This document shows positions 1 through 8,886 of a stretch of DNA of 64,000 bases, piece by piece. Location: positions 42,095 through 106,094 of the forward strand of contig PJER01000006.1 of assembly GCA_002825465.1 (NCBI GenBank). The letters run 5' to 3'. Each line of letters opens with the position of its first letter. The first letter of the stretch is position 1. Position numbers and translations under genes: made by a program. The notes beneath the pieces were generated by a model. That model saw only the letters and a program-made list of their open reading frames with translations, had not been told where the DNA came from and did not search any database. This DNA comes from Candidatus Thorarchaeota archaeon MP8T_1. Lineage in GTDB: Archaea > Asgardarchaeota > Thorarchaeia > Thorarchaeales > Thorarchaeaceae.

Positions 1-461
1 TTCTTTCTTTCATCATCATCGATAAGGTATTCCTTAGCACTCTGAAGATACTCCAGAATTATATCAGCAGTCGCCTCTCCTGTACGAAGTTCCCGAGCTA
101 TTGGGTCAAGTACTCTGTTTACTTTGGCATTCGTAGAACTTGATTCCTCAGGATCCGAGAGATTCAGTGTTTCATTATTGGTATCTGCAGTGTCTTTCAA
201 TTGGGGCTCAGGAGTGACAGGTTCTGGGTCTTCATCTGCCAATGGTTCAGAAGGTGTTAACAATTCATCTTTATGGTCTTGTGCGGGTTTAACTTCAGAG
301 AAAAGAGGCATGATACTGGGAGTGCTATCTTCGGGAAGTCCCGTAACTAGGTGAAGACGCTCTCTTAGTTCACGTAATTGGTTGAAGAGCTCAACAAGAC
401 CTGATTGCATATGGTCAATAAGTTGGCGAATATCATCAAGTTCGTCATCATTCAAGGACAT
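1..461 (-). CDS. Hypothetical acidic protein, C-terminus cut by the window edge
   Basis: The minus strand is open from an ATG at 459-461 to the left edge, giving at least 153 residues with no stop. The start is preceded by a GGGGG-rich stretch that can act as a ribosome binding site. The protein begins MSLNDDELDDIRQLIDHM, has a short coiled-coil-like region (ELFNQLRELRERL), then a long Asp/Glu/Pro/Ser/Thr-rich linker and a second helical segment (VNRVLDPIARELRTGEATAD). I recognise no family. It lies 65 bp downstream of herA on the same strand and is probably the last gene of the pyrG-nurA-herA operon, so a link to DNA end processing is possible but only by context. Confidence 0.6.
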   Translation of the reverse strand, partial: MSLNDDELDDIRQLIDHMQSGLVELFNQLRELRERLHLVTGLPEDSTPSIMPLFSEVKPAQDHKDELLTPSEPLADEDPEPVTPEPQLKDTADTNNETLNLSDPEESSSTNAKVNRVLDPIARELRTGEATADIILEYLQSAKEYLIDDDERK

Positions 462-526
462 AAGGCCCCCAAGGAGTATCAAATAGACTTCCAGTCCAAG
501 GTCTTATCAGGATTGTGGGGATTTCG

Positions 527-2041
527 TCACTTATCAGCTCTCTTCACCGCATCCGTTAGACTTAATCCCAATCCTTCAGGTTCAAATTTTCTTTTTCTGA
601 CTTTTACGAAAGTGGGAACGGAAACAGTTTCCCCTACAAATAAAGCTTCACCAATCTCTAACGTAGTAATCGCATCCAATGACGGCCTATCAATACCTTC
701 ACTTGACTTACCAATATGATCTAGATCATATGGATTTGTACATCGAAAGATGGCTTGATTACTACATTGACTCAGTACTGTTGTAGATAGCTTTACAGGT
801 CTCTGAGATATTAAACAAAGAAGTGCATGGAATTTTCTTCCTTCTCGGGCTATGGTTTCAATACGGCTCTTTGGCAGAGCCAATTCATGGCGACTCTCAG
901 GACAAAATTGATGAGCCTCTTCCAGAATCAATAATACAGGAGGGATTTCATCCCTTCTACGAAGATTAAGCAATTCACTGGCTAAATGTGCAACAACGAT
1001 CTGTTTCTTTTTCAGACTAATAAAATCACTTAGATCAATTAGAGTAATTTTTCCTGGTTTTACAATGGTTTTTACATCAGGAACAGAACTCTTTCCAAAA
1101 AGGCGTGTATCATCAAGATTAATCAACCAACCAATAAGCGCCTCTCGTGTATTCTTGCTAATCGTTTCGTCATCTCTCACACGAGTCACAACATCAGAAA
1201 GAGTGTACCCTGTTTTCATAGTATCACCCATTTCAGAGAGGACTCGTCTGAGATCGCGAACTTGGATCGAACTCATATCTGCAACAAGAGAACCAATTGT
1301 TTCAGCTGAAAGTGATTGAACCGGAATTTGAATATGTGAACCTCTAATATGTTCAACTTTAAACTCGTTTTCAGAGAAACCTAAATCTTCAGGTCGTATA
1401 TCCTTCAGATAACTGTATTCACCATGAACATCAACTACAACTACTGAGAGACGTCCTTGTGATTTCTTTCGTGAGAGAAGCTCCTCAAGTAGGACTGATA
1501 CAAAATAGGATTTCCCCGCTCCACTCATTGCTAGAATGGCAAGATGCTTTGATAGTAGACGGTTGATGGAGGGAGTGAATTCAAGACTCTGGTAAGCGAG
1601 TGTTCCTAGATTCAGGCCTTCCTTGTTATCCAGTCGGAGAAAAGCAGCTAGCGTGTCTTCATCAACTCTCCGCACAACTGAACCGGGAGATATTGCAAAA
1701 TATGGTCTAGCTGTTCTTTTATCGACCCATAATCCTAGTACCCTTGCTTTTGCCACAGTGTACTGCCATCTATCAGTAGGAAATATAGCACGCAAGGGTT
1801 CTCCTCTCGATTGGTATTCTCTTACAGCTTCTGCATGTTGGTAATATCGATTAGTACGAAGTAAATCTTGAACCCTTGCAATGACTGTTCCATTGTCAGT
1901 AACAACTGCGACAAATTCTCCACGTCGGGCGATTATCTCTTTCGGACCGCCTTCTAATACAAAGGAGAATTCCATCACATTAGGACCATTATCTGTACTA
2001 ACTACTGTACCAAGTCTAGCTGTTGATTCATATTCAGACAT
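527..2041 (-). CDS. herA: HerA-type bipolar DNA helicase/translocase ATPase
   Basis: The 504-residue length is normal for HerA. An N-terminal HAS-barrel region (about 1-120) is followed by a FtsK/HerA P-loop domain: Walker A AMSGAGKS at 171-178, a VVVDVHGEY strand near 200, the Walker B-like LLILEEAH near 370, and an ISQRP motif further on. HerA forms a hexameric translocase that works with the NurA nuclease (and Mre11-Rad50 in many archaea) in 5'-end resection. The nurA gene lies directly upstream with a 3-bp gap, which supports the assignment. No mre11 or rad50 is visible in the window. Start is an ATG right after the nurA stop. Confidence 0.93.
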   Translation of the reverse strand: MSEYESTARLGTVVSTDNGPNVMEFSFVLEGGPKEIIARRGEFVAVVTDNGTVIARVQDLLRTNRYYQHAEAVREYQSRGEPLRAIFPTDRWQYTVAKARVLGLWVDKRTARPYFAISPGSVVRRVDEDTLAAFLRLDNKEGLNLGTLAYQSLEFTPSINRLLSKHLAILAMSGAGKSYFVSVLLEELLSRKKSQGRLSVVVVDVHGEYSYLKDIRPEDLGFSENEFKVEHIRGSHIQIPVQSLSAETIGSLVADMSSIQVRDLRRVLSEMGDTMKTGYTLSDVVTRVRDDETISKNTREALIGWLINLDDTRLFGKSSVPDVKTIVKPGKITLIDLSDFISLKKKQIVVAHLASELLNLRRRDEIPPVLLILEEAHQFCPESRHELALPKSRIETIAREGRKFHALLCLISQRPVKLSTTVLSQCSNQAIFRCTNPYDLDHIGKSSEGIDRPSLDAITTLEIGEALFVGETVSVPTFVKVRKRKFEPEGLGLSLTDAVKRADK

Positions 2042-2044
2042 AAT

Positions 2045-3208
2045 TTAGCCTCCTCCAAATGGATTTCTGGACCGCCTCTTTTCAAGTGAAGTATAGGTAA
2101 GACCAGAGAGCGCCATTAAGCGATCAATGATAAGCTGCGTTTCATTTGTTGTTATTTTTGCTCGAGTATCAGCTTCAAGAATGGGAGTAGGAATACCATA
2201 TTCTGGATGTTGCCATGATAAGGGAAGAATCGCTGCAAGTGCTTTATCAACCTTTGAAACATCATCGGGAACTCCTTCAGTTAGGATTTCAATTCGTAAA
2301 GGAAGGTCATCTCTTGCAGTCTTCAGATATGTTACCCAGATTGATGACGCCCATTCAGTAAGGTCTTCTGCGATTGAATTTGAGTTAGACTGTAATTCAG
2401 ATGAATATTTGAAAATGAAAGAACGTTCGCCTTCTTTGAGATATGTATCAAGTATATCACAATCCCTTGACATCTTTAGGAGCCAACGATAATCAACTCC
2501 TTGCATTAACTCAAAAATTGCTGGTTTTCGAATGATGTGCGGTAGAAAATCACCAAGAAAATTCGTGACTCTACTTGACCTACTGTCTTTGACTATTCCA
2601 ATAAGTGTCGTACCTTTCTTTCGTGCCTTGTGATATAGCTGTTTGTATAATGCTAGAACTTCTTGAAATTTCTCAAAAACTATTGAACCACTTTGGGGGC
2701 GGTCTCTAGGGTGATAGAAGAGAGACCCATCAACAAGAATGAGATCTGAATGATATTCCTCAAGAACAGATAGAGTTACTCGAAGTTCAGCAGCAACTCT
2801 CTCTAATGAGGCAAGTTGATCTAATTCTGCACCGGAGAGTGTGAGCATCATCGGTCTAATCTGAGGTTCTGGAAATGGATCAGGAAAGAATTCAACATTG
2901 GGACCTTCTTTCGGACCAAATTGAAAAATTACAGCAATAGCGCGAGTTAGAAGGAGATCCATTGACCTGAAACGTCTACGAACAAGTCCACCATCAACCC
3001 CAGCAATTTTTAAGCCAGCCAGATTAGTAGCCTCTATTTTTTTGGTAAAATCAGAATCGATGACATTAGAAGCGATTCCTGGAAATTTGCTCAGATTAAT
3101 AGTTCCTTTAATTTGGTCCATTACCTTACCAAATTGCTTCTTTGTAGTCTCGATTCTTTCTATCTCTTCAACAAGTTGTGACAATAGCACATCGAGATTT
3201 TTATCCAC
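2045..3208 (-). CDS. nurA: NurA-family 5'-3' nuclease
   Basis: The 387-residue protein carries the NurA landmarks: an early acidic motif AGVDGGLVRRRF (near residue 70), a second acidic strand LILVDGSLFYHP (near 158) and a late segment YGIPTPILEADTRAKI. In this family the acidic residues bind Mn2+ in an RNase H-like fold. The GTG start overlaps the pyrG stop codon by one base (TAGTG), and herA follows after 3 bp, so the two repair genes are translationally coupled to pyrG. Partner function with HerA is inferred from the family and the adjacency. Confidence 0.85.
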   Translation of the reverse strand: MDKNLDVLLSQLVEEIERIETTKKQFGKVMDQIKGTINLSKFPGIASNVIDSDFTKKIEATNLAGLKIAGVDGGLVRRRFRSMDLLLTRAIAVIFQFGPKEGPNVEFFPDPFPEPQIRPMMLTLSGAELDQLASLERVAAELRVTLSVLEEYHSDLILVDGSLFYHPRDRPQSGSIVFEKFQEVLALYKQLYHKARKKGTTLIGIVKDSRSSRVTNFLGDFLPHIIRKPAIFELMQGVDYRWLLKMSRDCDILDTYLKEGERSFIFKYSSELQSNSNSIAEDLTEWASSIWVTYLKTARDDLPLRIEILTEGVPDDVSKVDKALAAILPLSWQHPEYGIPTPILEADTRAKITTNETQLIIDRLMALSGLTYTSLEKRRSRNPFGGG

Positions 3209-4887
3209 TATCCCTTCACTCTCATCTTCTTGTATTCTAGAGCAGCCCTTATCAACCCCAAGTAAAGTGGGTGTGGTTCTCCGGGACGTGATTTGAATTC
3301 TGGATGATATTGTACACCTACCCAGAAAGGATGATTTACAAGTTCAATAGCATTGATTATTCGTTTTGTTGTATCATATGCTGATACCTTGAGACCCTTG
3401 TCAGACATTTTTCGGAGATATCTATCAATAAGGTGGAAACGGTGTCTAAAACGTTCGCGCACACGGTCTCGACCATATATCTGATGAAGTCTTGTACCCT
3501 CAACAATTACAACTTCATGGCCGCCAAGTCGCATTGTTCCGCCCTTATCTTCTGTAAGCTTTTGATCATCCATTAAATCAACAACAGGATATAGACTGTC
3601 AGGATCAACCTCAGTAGTATTGGCGCCTTTCCATTCCATGACTTTCCTTGCAAAAGCCACTGTTGATAATTGAGCTCCATAACAGATACCCAATAGAGGT
3701 ACCTTTGTGTCCAAGGAAACCATAGAAGCGCAAATCATTCCTTCAACACCACGTTCTCCAAATCCTGGAGTTAGTAAGACTCCATCAACATCTGAAAGGT
3801 CCTTGTTCAAACATTCCTCAGTGGTGCGATCTTCTGTTTCAATCCATTTAATTTCAACTTCCGCATTGCATGCTGCGGCAGCATGACTAAGAGCTTCATT
3901 GATGCTTTTGTATGAATCACCCAGTGTAGTATATTTCCCGGGCATTGCAATCACAACTTTTTCAGTTGGATTTCTGAAGGACTGCACAATATCATGCCAT
4001 GATTTTGTGTCAGGTTCTCTAGATTCAAGTGCGAAATGATTAACGAGAATATTCCCAAGACCTTCTTCCTCAAAAGATAGAGGTAGCTGATAGATTATTG
4101 GAATATCAGGATTTGATATGACCTGCTCTTTTGGAACATTACAAAAGAGTGCAATCTTCTCCTTCGCGGCTATTGATAGAGGCATCTCTGATCTACAAAT
4201 CATAATATCTGGTTGGATACCCAAGCTCTGCAGTGTTCTCACACTATGCTGTGTTGGTTTTGTTTTGAATTCACCTACAGCCTTCATGTATGGAACTAGT
4301 GTGACATGAACAACTGCCACACGATTCCTTCCAACCTCTCGTGCAAGCTGACGAACAGCTTCCAAAAATGGCATGGCTTCAATATCACCTACAGTCCCGC
4401 CAATCTCAACAAGGAGTACATCAGGGACAGGTTCCTTGTTTACAACATCCCAGATCCTCTGTTTTATTCGGTCTGTGATATGAGGGATTATTTGAACAGT
4501 TCTTCCTAGAAATCCACCTTTTCGTTCTTCAAGTATCACAGACATGTAGATTTGCCCTGATGTGATATTTTGAAACGGTTGGACTTCCATTCCTGTGAAA
4601 CGTTCGTAGGTTCCAAAGTCAAGATCAATCTCAGAGATTCTAAAGTCAAAGCCTTCTACAGGACTGAAAGTCCACGTTTGATCAGTTACAAATACTTCGC
4701 CATGTTCTATTGGATTGAGCGTCCCAGGGTCTATATTCAGGTAGGGGTCGATTTTAATTATTCTAACAGTGTATCCACGAAACTGCAATATCTTTGCGAT
4801 TGATGCAGTTGTCACTCCTTTACCAATACCAGAAAGAACTCCACCAGTAACGAAGATAAATCTTGAATCATTGTCGGTAGGTACCAA
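3208..4887 (-). CDS. pyrG: CTP synthase (glutamine-hydrolysing), with a small insertion
   Basis: The enzyme makes CTP from UTP, ATP and glutamine. The 559-residue protein has the N-terminal synthase domain (SGIGKGVTTAS near 19-29, HGEVFVTD near 62-69, EIGGTVGDIE at 161-170) and the C-terminal class I amidotransferase domain with nucleophile Cys402 in LLGICYGAQ and the late YHPEFKSRPGEPHP motif. Compared with ordinary CTP synthases there are about 13 extra residues between EVFVTD and DLDFGTYERF (roughly residues 70-85). The start is TTG: a TAA stop lies immediately upstream in frame, and AGGGGTGAT sits 5 bases before it. It is the first gene of a minus-strand operon with nurA and herA. Confidence 0.95.
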   Translation of the reverse strand: MVPTDNDSRFIFVTGGVLSGIGKGVTTASIAKILQFRGYTVRIIKIDPYLNIDPGTLNPIEHGEVFVTDQTWTFSPVEGFDFRISEIDLDFGTYERFTGMEVQPFQNITSGQIYMSVILEERKGGFLGRTVQIIPHITDRIKQRIWDVVNKEPVPDVLLVEIGGTVGDIEAMPFLEAVRQLAREVGRNRVAVVHVTLVPYMKAVGEFKTKPTQHSVRTLQSLGIQPDIMICRSEMPLSIAAKEKIALFCNVPKEQVISNPDIPIIYQLPLSFEEEGLGNILVNHFALESREPDTKSWHDIVQSFRNPTEKVVIAMPGKYTTLGDSYKSINEALSHAAAACNAEVEIKWIETEDRTTEECLNKDLSDVDGVLLTPGFGERGVEGMICASMVSLDTKVPLLGICYGAQLSTVAFARKVMEWKGANTTEVDPDSLYPVVDLMDDQKLTEDKGGTMRLGGHEVVIVEGTRLHQIYGRDRVRERFRHRFHLIDRYLRKMSDKGLKVSAYDTTKRIINAIELVNHPFWVGVQYHPEFKSRPGEPHPLYLGLIRAALEYKKMRVKG

Positions 4888-4999
4888 TTATAATCACCCC
4901 TATACAGAATATCAAGTTCAGGAAATACTTCCTGAGCCAGCTGTCACTGCATTTCGTATAAATCGTTTGCTAAATTTCCCTGAGTGAAGGAGTATGAGA

Positions 5000-5587
5000 T
5001 TACGATATTGGTCTGGCAACGACACTTGCTCTCATAGCAGCTTGAAATATGAACTGGAAGGCTTCCAATATATTATGGCCATCCTTTGCAATGCTTCTAA
5101 ATACAGGTACTGAGAGAGGAAGTCGAAGATGATCACGGATTTGCCCTTCTTGTACAGCATTAGGGAGATCCTGTTTGTTAAGACAGAGAACGACAGGGAG
5201 AAGGCGCTCTTCTTCTGCAATCATTGACATAAGTTCATTCCAGCTAGCGAGATTCTCATCAATTAGAGAGGCTTGCGAATCAGCCATGAAAATTATACCA
5301 TCAGCACCCACAAGAACGACTTCTCGCGTCGACCTATAGAAATCTTGTCCTGTAGCTGACCATATATGAGCATTGATAGTCCAGTTCTCGTTAAGTGGAA
5401 AAGGAATAGTTCCAAAATCACAGAACATTGTTCGTCCAACAGTATTTTCAATCGAAGTCAACTTATCTGCATAATCAAGTGATGAAAATAACCATTGGAT
5501 AGCTGTTGTTTTTCCACTCATTGCTGGGCCAAAGAACACAATTTTCAGACCTACCGTACGATTACCATAGTCAATAATCATATTCAC
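5000..5587 (-). CDS. MglA/Arf-like small GTPase
   Basis: The 195-residue protein is a Ras-superfamily GTPase: G1 P-loop GPAMSGKT at 20-27, a Thr in the switch I region, G3-equivalent WSATGQ at 76-81, then TREVVLVGADGIIFMADSQ, G4 NKQD at 137-140 and a G5-like SIAKDG near 165. The G3 aspartate of DxxG is replaced by Ser, and the GQxxY..TR.....GADG..F.ADSQ layout is that of bacterial MglA and archaeal MglA-like proteins. It ends a three-gene operon with a double Roadblock protein (6517-7464) and an unknown protein. In bacteria MglA is controlled by the Roadblock protein MglB, so the neighbour is a likely regulator or GAP (inference). A GGGAGG ribosome site precedes the ATG. Confidence 0.85.
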   Translation of the reverse strand: MNMIIDYGNRTVGLKIVFFGPAMSGKTTAIQWLFSSLDYADKLTSIENTVGRTMFCDFGTIPFPLNENWTINAHIWSATGQDFYRSTREVVLVGADGIIFMADSQASLIDENLASWNELMSMIAEEERLLPVVLCLNKQDLPNAVQEGQIRDHLRLPLSVPVFRSIAKDGHNILEAFQFIFQAAMRASVVARPIS

Positions 5588-5599
5588 TTCCTCCCTGAA

Positions 5600-6520
5600 T
5601 CAAGTCCCCCACATACTGTCAACCCATGCTCCTAGACCTGAGAGTGTACCAAGTTTCACACAATCAGAGAAATCTTCATGCCATTCAGCTCTGATAAAAC
5701 GTATGAGATCAGTCAGCTCTCCACCATCCCAGCCGATAGCTTCATAGAGATTTCTTTCAGTAAGCGTGGTGGAAGCCCCAAGTTCCCTAGCAAGTCTAAT
5801 CCTTGAAAGCAATGTGACAGCCCTGCGTGCAGCATGGACATAATTATTGATTTCTTCTTCGAATACATCTTGGGTGAGCTTCTCAGATTCATCATCTAAT
5901 TTCAGTACAGCACTTACAATGTGCTCAGATACATTGGTACCTCGAAGTGATTTCGTCAACAGACGACGAATTCTCTCCAAAGATTGTTTTTTCCGAACCA
6001 GAATTTTATTGACAGTCTTCTTTTCTACATCAAGACTACTGTTACTCTCATTCATGAGGGTGAATTTCAATGAAGAGGGAGATGTTATTCTAAGAATCCC
6101 ACAATTGCCAGAGGTATTTAGGATGTGAGATTTAACATCACTAAGTGTATTCTCAGTTACTTGAACTCCAAGAACTGTGGATCCTAATGGTATTGCTAGA
6201 ATCCATCCTGCAAATCGAGATATCCTATCCAGAGCCAATCTGAGATTTCCAGAGAGACCACACACAACAGTTCTACTGACCTCATAGTTATGTTTCTCTT
6301 CCTCCCAGACTGCTAGAATCTCTGATTCGGCGGTAAAATCTCTCCAAAACACCAATTTATGTCGATGTGGACTGAGGGTCGTAAGACACTCTGTGATATC
6401 ATCAACAAGTTCGATATCCTCACCTGCTACAATCACAGGAATTCGCTCTAGGATTGCATTAAGCAATAGGGGAAATTGATTATCCATTAGCTCAATCATG
6501 CGTAGTATCGAGTATGTCAT
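5600..6520 (-). CDS. Unknown protein between Roadblock and GTPase genes
   Basis: This 306-residue protein has no motif I recognise. The first 130 residues look like an alpha/beta domain (strands PVIVAGE, KLVFWR, TVVCGLSG, GWILAIPLGSTVLGV) reminiscent of a nucleotide- or protein-binding fold, followed by a helical charged region (KKTVNKILVRKKQSLERIRRLL) and a C-terminal helical part. The ATG overlaps the upstream Roadblock stop (ATGA) and has GGAGAG before it; the GTPase follows after 12 bp. Strict co-translation with a Roadblock protein and an MglA-like GTPase suggests it is an effector or scaffold of the same switch. This is inference from context only. Confidence 0.75.
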   Translation of the reverse strand: MTYSILRMIELMDNQFPLLLNAILERIPVIVAGEDIELVDDITECLTTLSPHRHKLVFWRDFTAESEILAVWEEEKHNYEVSRTVVCGLSGNLRLALDRISRFAGWILAIPLGSTVLGVQVTENTLSDVKSHILNTSGNCGILRITSPSSLKFTLMNESNSSLDVEKKTVNKILVRKKQSLERIRRLLTKSLRGTNVSEHIVSAVLKLDDESEKLTQDVFEEEINNYVHAARRAVTLLSRIRLARELGASTTLTERNLYEAIGWDGGELTDLIRFIRAEWHEDFSDCVKLGTLSGLGAWVDSMWGT

Positions 6521-7464
6521 TTGTCTCTCCTCGTCATTAGTAGACCTCCATCGGAACTTCCTGAGAGAAGTAATTCCTTGAGGTCATCAGGAACTGCTGG
6601 TTTGACCATTGAAACAGTAGAAAGAACTCGTCTAGTTTCATCTATGTAGTGTTTCAATAGTAATCTCATTAGACCAAGTTTCTGGCTATCTTTGTCGACC
6701 CAGAGGCTGAATACACCATTGGGAACAGCATAGATGAAATGGCGAGTTTCATTTGTTTCACACAGAACGGTTTGCAGAGAACTGTTCCTGAGAGTTCTCA
6801 CGACTCGTTCTGAAGCATCATGTAGTGCAAAGGACATTGCAGCGAGTCTATCATTTGTGAATCCTTCTAAGGAAACTCTGACTCCTCCACTCAATGATAG
6901 AAATACAGATCCGATATTAGGAATTGAATCATGGACTTGTCTTAGAATTGCCCTCAGACTTAATGCTTGAGATCTATCAAGAGAGATTACTGATCGTGAC
7001 AGACCATAAGTTGTATCTCTACCTTCAGCAACCGCAAATCCTTCAAGTACTCTACTTGTTTCATCTGAACTATAGGACCTAAGAGGTGGGAGTCGTCCAT
7101 CCACATGCTGCCGAAGTAGATAAGACAGACGAGATAGACTATCTTTCATCTCAATGAATAGAGCTGCAAGATTTACTCTAGGTGCAGTAGTGACAGTTAG
7201 GAAATAGTCAGGATCATTGGGGAGAGATGCAAGAAATACCTTTGATGTGTCCGATTCCATCAAAAGATAATTGAAATCACCATGGATTAATTTTGCAACT
7301 CCAAAAATCGCACATGTCGAAGAAGCTACTGCAAAGACTTCTTCCTTACTAAACCAGACACCTGCACTTGCTACAGGTAGTCCATCTTTTTGAATCAATA
7401 CAACGTTTTCAACGCCGGTTATCGTTTTGATATTTTGTAAGGTTTCGGTCAATTCATCACTCAA
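6517..7464 (-). CDS. Double Roadblock/LC7-domain protein
   Basis: Residues 1-110 form a clear Roadblock/LC7 domain: helix LTETLQNIKTITG, strand VENVVLIQKDGLPVASAG, a central helix and the strand DYFLTVTTAPRVNLAALF. Residues about 160-290 look like a second, more divergent copy (LRQVHDSIPNIGSVFLSLSG, then a strand, a helix and RHFIYAVPNGVFSLWVD). Roadblock proteins dimerise and bind small GTPases; here two domains in one chain could form an internal dimer. It is the first gene of an operon with an unknown protein and an MglA-like GTPase. The start is TTG with only a weak upstream ribosome site, so an in-frame downstream start cannot be excluded. Confidence 0.82.
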   Translation of the reverse strand: MSDELTETLQNIKTITGVENVVLIQKDGLPVASAGVWFSKEEVFAVASSTCAIFGVAKLIHGDFNYLLMESDTSKVFLASLPNDPDYFLTVTTAPRVNLAALFIEMKDSLSRLSYLLRQHVDGRLPPLRSYSSDETSRVLEGFAVAEGRDTTYGLSRSVISLDRSQALSLRAILRQVHDSIPNIGSVFLSLSGGVRVSLEGFTNDRLAAMSFALHDASERVVRTLRNSSLQTVLCETNETRHFIYAVPNGVFSLWVDKDSQKLGLMRLLLKHYIDETRRVLSTVSMVKPAVPDDLKELLLSGSSDGGLLMTRRDK

Positions 7465-7570
7465 GTGCTAACAGCCCCAGAGAACTCAATTGTTCACTGT
7501 AGATTCTAATCGGTACTATATAATCTCCACACAGAATGATGATTTGTAGGTAAACCATCCGAGAATAATT

Positions 7571-8866
7571 CTACATGTGAATGAGCGCAGTATCTGGGAC
7601 CTCTTGGAAAACTTCACGGGCGGCTTTTCCAACTTTTGCTCTATTTTTCTCAAAGGTATACACACGAATCACATCAAGGTAGTTTTTCATCATTTTTGCT
7701 ATATTGGAATAATCAGAGAGGTTACGAGATACTTTCTTACCATCGATTGTTTCGTAGATTGCAATCTCCATGGGATCTAACTGATGTGGATTATATGGAA
7801 CGGAGGGGAGGGTAGGAACATCTACAATGACTTCATGATTCTCAATACCAGCAATTGATGCAATTTCTTCTTCTATACTCTCGCGTACCTTTCTCTTAGT
7901 GAATACTTTTGATACAAACCTGTCTCCAGTATGAAGCACTTTCTCGAATACTGATTTGTAAAGAACTCTTGAGTCTAATAGATTCATCATGTATGCTGCT
8001 TCTTTTGCATCTTCTGATTCAGATGGGTCAATTTCTCGTACCATAGATACTAGTGACATATCATCAAGGCGAAGAAATTCCTCTGGTGTCTTGAAGCTGG
8101 TTAGCTTCAGAACATTATCCGCAGCATTGATGAGTTTGACTAACATCACCTCTACGCTACGTACAGTTTTGTGATAGTAGACATTCAAAAACATCTCATA
8201 TCGTGCTACAAGAAATGCCTCTAATGCTCCTCTTGCAGCTATATCAAAATGAAGTTGATTTTCACTAGAAATATCGAGACTGTCGATAAGACGATGAATA
8301 TCGACCAAGCCATAGTTTACACCACAATAGAATGAGTCACGAATAAGATAGTCCATTTTATCAGAATCAACTTGACCTGCAACGATGCCACTAACAACTC
8401 CATCATACTTACGAGTTCTACGGCCTCTGACCAAGTCAGCTATTCTCTCCTTTGAGACTCCATCACTCTCAATGATTTCTCCAACCTCACTTTCGAGAAT
8501 TAACCACTCTGTGACATCTTCATGATTCTTTCCTTGTGTTTCTAAGAGTGATTCTTCAAAGACATGACTGAAGGGGCCATGACCCAAGTCGTGCAACAGA
8601 CCCGCTAATCGAACTTCTTGAAGAACATCATCACCTAATTTTAATTTGTCTAGGAGCTTCTTACCGGTTCTACCAGCTAGAAACATAACTCCAATACAAT
8701 GAGCGAAACGAGTATGTTCAGCTGTCGGATATACAAAATGTCCACCAGACAGTTGTTTAATCCTTCTCAGTCTTTGATATGTTTCAGAGTTTATTATTCT
8801 TGCTTCAACATTGGTAAGACCAATGAAATCATGAATTGGGTCATTGATTTCCATAACAAAGTCCAT
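7571..8866 (-). CDS. HD-superfamily phosphohydrolase (COG1078/dGTPase-like)
   Basis: The protein of about 431 residues has the SAMHD1/dGTPase-like HD metal site: HTRFAHCIG near residue 50, LLHDLGHGPFSHVFE near 95 and a later Asp in QVDSDKMDYLIRD. The opening INDPIHDFIGLT is typical of the COG1078 family. Such enzymes hydrolyse nucleotides or phosphate esters; the substrate cannot be read from the sequence. The frame is open to a GTG at 8875, but the ATG at 8864-8866 has GTGAT upstream and begins closer to the family consensus, so I use it. It sits just downstream of an XRE-type regulator on the same strand and may be controlled by it. Confidence 0.88.
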   Translation of the reverse strand: MDFVMEINDPIHDFIGLTNVEARIINSETYQRLRRIKQLSGGHFVYPTAEHTRFAHCIGVMFLAGRTGKKLLDKLKLGDDVLQEVRLAGLLHDLGHGPFSHVFEESLLETQGKNHEDVTEWLILESEVGEIIESDGVSKERIADLVRGRRTRKYDGVVSGIVAGQVDSDKMDYLIRDSFYCGVNYGLVDIHRLIDSLDISSENQLHFDIAARGALEAFLVARYEMFLNVYYHKTVRSVEVMLVKLINAADNVLKLTSFKTPEEFLRLDDMSLVSMVREIDPSESEDAKEAAYMMNLLDSRVLYKSVFEKVLHTGDRFVSKVFTKRKVRESIEEEIASIAGIENHEVIVDVPTLPSVPYNPHQLDPMEIAIYETIDGKKVSRNLSDYSNIAKMMKNYLDVIRVYTFEKNRAKVGKAAREVFQEVPDTALIHM

Positions 8867-8886
8867 TTCAATCACTTCGTTTTTTT

